This document shows positions 6,544 through 9,136 of a stretch of DNA of 9,136 nt, piece by piece. Each line of letters opens with the position of its first letter. Position 1 is the stretch's first letter. This DNA is from an uncultured Clostridia bacterium (GTDB lineage Bacteria > Bacillota > Clostridia > Oscillospirales > Acutalibacteraceae), in NCBI GenBank assembly GCA_946405565.1, contig CAMJHU010000043.1:1-9136 (forward strand), in the 5' to 3' direction. Under the pieces are notes generated by a model. The model ran no database searches. It saw only the letters and a list, made by a program, of their open reading frames with translations, and was not told the DNA's origin. A program made the translations under genes and the position numbers.

Positions 6544-6579
6544 AAAAGGAAATCAATGAGAAAGGGGTAGCGATGCTCT

Positions 6580-7785
6580 ATGTTGAATAAAATAGCCTTG
6601 CTGCGGCAGTGGGCGGAACGTGCTGCCAACGCGACGGTGAATTACGCGCGTACAACTTATGTCGCGATGTGGGCGTTGATTCTGACCTGCACCATTTACG
6701 GCTGTATGCTGATTCACAGTGCCCGTCCGATCGCCATCAAGACACAGGTCATGGCGGCGACCATCGGTTTTATCGGCGCCTTTTTTATTTCACTCATGGA
6801 TTACCATCGGCTGGGACAGTTGTGGCCGCTGGTTGGCGGGGGCTGTATATTTCTGGTAGGTCTGACGTTTGTGGTGGGGCAGTCTGCTATCGGCGGCAAC
6901 GCCGTAGCCGATGACGTGGCGTGGCTCAATATTTTCGGATACAGCTTTCAGCCGTCGGAGCTGATGAAGATCGGCTTTATCGTGACGTTTTCCTACCATC
7001 TGTCGCGGGTGGTGGAGCAGGGAACGCTCAATACATTGTCCAGTGTGTTTCTGCTGGGTGGACATGCCTTTGTGCCGGTGATTCTGTGCAACCGGCAGGG
7101 CGACGACGGTACAGCGCTGATGTTTCTGGTGATTTTCCTTATTATGTTCTTTTCCAGCGGTCTCAACTGGAAATTCATCGGGCTGGGTCTTGGCGCGATT
7201 ACCGCTATGGCGCCGATTTTCTGGCAGATGATGAGCAACCATCAGCGGGAGCGTTTCTCGGCGGTTTACAATCCCAAGGAGGGGGACGAGAAGGGCATCC
7301 TCTATCAGCAGACGCTGGGCAAAATCGCGATTGGCAACGGCGGTCTTCTGGGGGAGGGACACGGAACCAGCACCATGATTCAGTCGGGACTGGTGCCGGA
7401 AGATCACAACGACTTTATCTTTACCGTAGCGTGTGAGGAATTCGGGTTTATCGGCGCGCTGTTTCTGCTGGGGCTGCTGTTTGCGGTTATGCTTCTGTCG
7501 CTGTATGCCGCTTTCAAGGCAACGGATATGATGGGACGTTTTATGTGCATCGGTTTCTTTGCGATGATTGCCACGCAGACCATGTTCAACATCGGGATGT
7601 GCGTATCGGTGCTGCCGGTTATCGGTATTACACTGCCCTTCTTTTCGGCGGGTGGTTCGTCAAGTATGTGTCTGTACTTCGGCGTAGGGCTGGTGCAGAG
7701 TGTATATATGCGTACCAAGGAAACCACGCGCACAATTTCACAGGAGCGGCGGCGGCTCATCCGGGTGGGCGCCGTGACCCATTGA
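6580..7785 (+). CDS. SEDS-family peptidoglycan glycosyltransferase (RodA/FtsW/SpoVE)
   Basis: SEDS proteins polymerise lipid II into glycan strands in the membrane together with a class B penicillin-binding protein. The 401-residue product is rich in membrane segments (for example 27-47, 54-74, 81-101, 152-170, 178-194, 198-217, 289-311, 321-342). Family motifs are AWLNIFGYSFQPSE (114-127), GDDGTALMF (174-182), the large extracellular loop ending VPEDHNDFIF (272-281) with the presumed catalytic Asp278, the EE pair after it (286-287), and NIGMCVSVLPVIGITLPF with FSAGGSSS (337-362). The spacing and the lack of division genes fit RodA slightly better than FtsW or SpoVE, but I cannot separate them, so no symbol is given. 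The usual QPDxGTA reads QGDDGTA here. The ATG at 6580 follows an AAAGGGG SD by 12 nt, rather far. No partner PBP gene is in the window. A GNAT gene follows after 15 bp. Confidence 0.95.
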   Translation: MLNKIALLRQWAERAANATVNYARTTYVAMWALILTCTIYGCMLIHSARPIAIKTQVMAATIGFIGAFFISLMDYHRLGQLWPLVGGGCIFLVGLTFVVGQSAIGGNAVADDVAWLNIFGYSFQPSELMKIGFIVTFSYHLSRVVEQGTLNTLSSVFLLGGHAFVPVILCNRQGDDGTALMFLVIFLIMFFSSGLNWKFIGLGLGAITAMAPIFWQMMSNHQRERFSAVYNPKEGDEKGILYQQTLGKIAIGNGGLLGEGHGTSTMIQSGLVPEDHNDFIFTVACEEFGFIGALFLLGLLFAVMLLSLYAAFKATDMMGRFMCIGFFAMIATQTMFNIGMCVSVLPVIGITLPFFSAGGSSSMCLYFGVGLVQSVYMRTKETTRTISQERRRLIRVGAVTH

Positions 7786-7800
7786 AGGAGATGAAAAAGG

Positions 7801-8253
7801 ATGAACTATACGATTATAAGTCTGTGCGACGAACCCGAATGGAAAGAACGTGCCGCCGAATGGTTTCATGAGAAATGGGGCATACCGGCGGAGGTCTACG
7901 CGGAAAGCATGGAAGCCTGCCTGTCACAGAGAAACGCGGTGCCGCAATGGTATCTGGCGATCCGGGATGACAGGATTATCGGCGGTCTGGGTGTGATTGA
8001 AAACGACTTTCACGACAGGAAGGACTTAACCCCCAACGTCTGCGCCGTTTATACGGAGGAAGCAGAGCGCGGAAAGGGTGTTGCGGGCGCGCTGCTGGAA
8101 TATGTATGCCGGGATATGCGGCAAAGAGGCATTGACACGCTTTATCTGGTGACGGATCATACCTCGTTTTATGAACGGTACGACTGGGAATTTCTCTGCA
8201 TGGTGCAGGGCGACGGTGAGCCGGAACTGACAAGAATGTATGTCCATCGGTGA
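7801..8253 (+). CDS. GNAT-family N-acetyltransferase
   Basis: The 150-residue product is a single Gcn5-related acetyltransferase domain that would use acetyl-CoA. The core is visible: the strand WYLAIRDDRIIGGLGVI (50-66), strand beta4 NVCAVYTEEAERGKG (79-93) leading into the CoA-binding loop RGKGVAG (90-96), the helix GALLEYVCRDMRQRG, the strand LYLVTDH (114-120), and the late FYERYDWEFL (123-132), where Tyr124 is at the position often serving as general acid. The substrate is unknown: small molecule, antibiotic or protein are all possible. An AAGGAG SD at 7785-7790 overlaps the SEDS stop codon and lies 10 nt before the ATG, so the gene is cotranscribed with the SEDS gene. An intrinsic terminator follows 39 bp after its stop. 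Confidence 0.93.
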   Translation: MNYTIISLCDEPEWKERAAEWFHEKWGIPAEVYAESMEACLSQRNAVPQWYLAIRDDRIIGGLGVIENDFHDRKDLTPNVCAVYTEEAERGKGVAGALLEYVCRDMRQRGIDTLYLVTDHTSFYERYDWEFLCMVQGDGEPELTRMYVHR

Positions 8254-8292
8254 GCCCGGGAACGGCATCTTTAATGAGCCATGGACAGATTG

Positions 8293-8336
8293 ACCTCCGC
8301 GGGAATGTTTTTTTAACATTTCCGCGGAGGTTTTTT
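8293..8336 (+). terminator. Intrinsic terminator after the SEDS-GNAT operon
   Basis: A 17-bp stem pairs 8293-8309 (ACCTCCGCGGGAATGTT) with 8315-8331 (AACATTTCCGCGGAGGT) around a TTTTT loop, with one G-U wobble as the only imperfection. The U-tract TTTTTT runs 8331-8336. There is no matching A-run on the left side, so it should work on the + strand only, isolating the padR promoter from upstream readthrough. Confidence 0.95.
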
Positions 8337-8372
8337 GTATGCGGAATAATAATGATTTCACAAAAACATCAC

Positions 8373-8401
8373 TTGACATATTCCACAAGTAGAATTATAA
8401 T
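8373..8401 (+). promoter_or_regulatory. Consensus sigma-A promoter of padR
   Basis: The -35 is TTGACA (8373-8378), the spacer is 17 bp (8379-8395) and the -10 is TATAAT (8396-8401), so both hexamers and the spacing match the consensus. Transcription should start near 8408. Such a strong promoter in front of a regulator gene suggests it is normally held down, which the overlapping palindromes support. Confidence 0.92.
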
Positions 8402-8422
8402 ATATTCAACAAATGGAATATA
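8378..8422 (+). promoter_or_regulatory. Tandem palindromic operator over the padR promoter
   Basis: Two related inverted repeats lie 24 bp apart. The downstream copy is perfect: TATATTC (8401-8407), 8 bp, GAATATA (8416-8422). The upstream copy has ATTC (8380-8383), 8 bp, GAAT (8392-8395), within a longer similarity to the downstream copy (ATATTC, then an 8-bp centre containing ACAA, then GAAT). The upstream copy fills the -35/-10 spacer and the downstream copy begins at the last base of the -10. PadR proteins are known to bind palindromes with an 8-bp gap (ATGT-N8-ACAT in classical members), so the geometry fits autorepression by the product of the next gene, although the half-site sequence differs. 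Binding is inference. Confidence 0.8.
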
Positions 8423-8424
8423 AA

Positions 8425-8431
8425 AGAGGTG
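8425..8431 (+). promoter_or_regulatory. Shine-Dalgarno that selects the GTG start of padR
   Basis: AGAGGTG at 8425-8431 is 6 nt before the GTG at 8438. Two in-frame alternatives, GTG 8429 and ATG 8432, fall inside or against the SD and are unlikely starts. The choice also gives the usual PadR N-terminus (MLKHGILGLL). Confidence 0.75.
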
Positions 8432-8437
8432 ATGACC

Positions 8438-8998
8438 GTGTTAAAGCACGGTATTCTGGGGCTTTTGAATTACGGCAGTATGACGGGATATGAGATCAAC
8501 CGGGCGTTTAAGGACTCGCTGAACTATTTCTGGCAGGCACAGACCAGTCAGATATACCGTGAGCTTCAGACGCTGAAAAAGAACGGCTGGGCGACAGATG
8601 AACTCATCGAGCAGAACGACAAGCCCGACAGGAAGCTTTTCAGCATCACCGACAGCGGTCGCGAGGAACTTTTGCGATGGCTCTCGGAAGATAATATCGA
8701 TCTGGCGCTGCGCAGTCCGCTGCTGATGAAGACCTTTTTCAGAGGAGAACTCAGCGTAGAGGAAAATATAGACGCGTTTTCGCGGCTGATTCAGACCCTT
8801 TCCGCGTTTATGAACCGATTTCAGGCGGAGCCGCCCAAGGTAGCGCAGTACGCGACGTTAATCGACGATCCGATCAAAGCGGTATATTGGAAGATGACCG
8901 TGGAATACGGCGTGATGTATGTGAAAATGATGCTGCAATGGGCAGAAAACTGTAAAAAAGAATTGGAGGAAATCAGAAATGAACATTCTGCTGATTAA
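8438..8998 (+). CDS. PadR-family transcriptional regulator
   Basis: The 186-residue product has the PadR winged-helix domain at residues 1 to about 82: MLKHGILGLLNYGSMTGYEI, then the recognition-helix region QTSQIYRELQTLKKNGW (35-51), and the wing RKLFSITDSGREEL (65-78). Residues about 90-180 form a helical C-terminal domain of the Vir_act_alpha_C type that mediates dimerisation. Proteins of this type usually repress their own gene and an adjacent transporter or enzyme gene and are released by a small ligand. I start the gene at GTG 8438 because of the SD position; earlier in-frame codons at 8429 and 8432 would add three residues at most. The gene overlaps the following flavodoxin-fold reductase by 20 bp, so that reductase is a likely member of its regulon. 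The ligand cannot be inferred. Confidence 0.95.
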   Translation: MLKHGILGLLNYGSMTGYEINRAFKDSLNYFWQAQTSQIYRELQTLKKNGWATDELIEQNDKPDRKLFSITDSGREELLRWLSEDNIDLALRSPLLMKTFFRGELSVEENIDAFSRLIQTLSAFMNRFQAEPPKVAQYATLIDDPIKAVYWKMTVEYGVMYVKMMLQWAENCKKELEEIRNEHSAD

Positions 8999-9136
8999 CG
9001 GAAGTCCGAAGGGAATCAAGAGCAATACCTACCGGCTGGCAAAGGCGTTTATGGAGGGCATGAGCGATGCTGTCCAGGTCGATTGCGAGGAACTGACGGT
9101 CAGGGATCTGGATATCAAACCCTGTCTCGGCTGTTT
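8979..9136 (+). CDS. Flavodoxin-fold NAD(P)H-dependent FMN reductase / iron-sulfur flavoprotein-like, N-terminal part only
   Basis: Only the first 52 codons are present before the right edge. The N-terminus MNILLINGSPKGIKSNTYRL is the first strand and phosphate-binding loop of NADPH-dependent FMN reductases and related flavodoxin-like proteins; the GSPKG-x-SNT pattern holds the FMN phosphate. The last visible residues contain a CxxC (CLGC), preceded by the DLDIKP run, which is where iron-sulfur flavoproteins of anaerobes carry their cysteines, so an Fe-S flavoprotein or azoreductase-like enzyme is possible. The ATG at 8979-8981 has a GGAGGA SD (8965-8970) 8 nt upstream, inside padR, and the gene overlaps the padR end by 20 bp in another frame. 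It should be cotranscribed and translationally coupled with padR. Confidence 0.9.
   Translation, partial: MNILLINGSPKGIKSNTYRLAKAFMEGMSDAVQVDCEELTVRDLDIKPCLGC

Noticed and set aside
8429..8437. Earlier padR starts at GTG 8429 or ATG 8432
   Set aside because: Both overlap or abut the SD at 8425-8431, leaving no usable spacing; GTG 8438 has correct spacing and the family N-terminus.
1..9136. CRISPR array, tRNA, rRNA, IS element, toxin-antitoxin pair or phage genes
   Set aside because: I found no regularly spaced repeats, no cloverleaf, no transposase or integrase motifs and no terminal inverted repeats; all sizeable stretches are explained by the listed genes.

Overview
The window looks like chromosomal housekeeping sequence from a low- to medium-GC Gram-positive anaerobe, most likely a gut-type Clostridia (Ruminococcaceae/Oscillospiraceae-like). 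The grounds are the clostridial-style dUTPase with an N-terminal extension, a stand-alone formate-tetrahydrofolate ligase, PadR regulation, frequent TTG/GTG starts backed by strong Shine-Dalgarno (SD) sequences, sigma-A type promoters and classical U-tract terminators. The taxonomic placement is inference; no rRNA or other marker gene is present. I see no IS element, CRISPR array, tRNA, rRNA, phage gene or known defence system.

Layout. (1) 1-330: the 3' end of an M23 (LytM-type) peptidoglycan hydrolase gene on the + strand, closed by a strong intrinsic terminator. (2) 380-982: an unrecognised multi-pass membrane protein on the + strand, which meets the next operon tail to tail with a 3-bp gap. 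(3) 6392 down to 986: a tightly packed minus-strand operon read in the order fhs, tsaE, tsaB, a membrane-anchored alpha/beta hydrolase, rpiB, dut. Junctions are 6 bp, a 4-bp overlap, 21 bp, 42 bp and 8 bp. (4) 6393-6579: an AT-rich divergent control region with two back-to-back sigma-A promoters, one for fhs and one for the SEDS gene. (5) 6580-8253: a SEDS-family (RodA/FtsW) glycosyltransferase gene followed by a GNAT acetyltransferase gene, ending at a 17-bp-stem terminator. (6) 8373-9136: a consensus promoter carrying two copies of a palindromic operator, then a PadR-family regulator gene that overlaps the start of a flavodoxin-fold reductase gene cut by the window edge.

Functionally, the minus-strand operon mixes one-carbon metabolism (fhs), tRNA t6A modification (tsaE, tsaB), pentose phosphate interconversion (rpiB) and nucleotide-pool hygiene (dut). 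The membrane hydrolase is the odd member. The + strand genes serve cell-wall growth (the M23 protein and the SEDS protein) and a small, probably self-regulated PadR/flavoprotein unit. I did not find a clearly new multi-gene system. The items most worth a second look are the membrane-domain/hydrolase fusion inside the tsaE-tsaB operon, the tandem operator over the padR promoter, and the unknown membrane protein next to the M23 gene.
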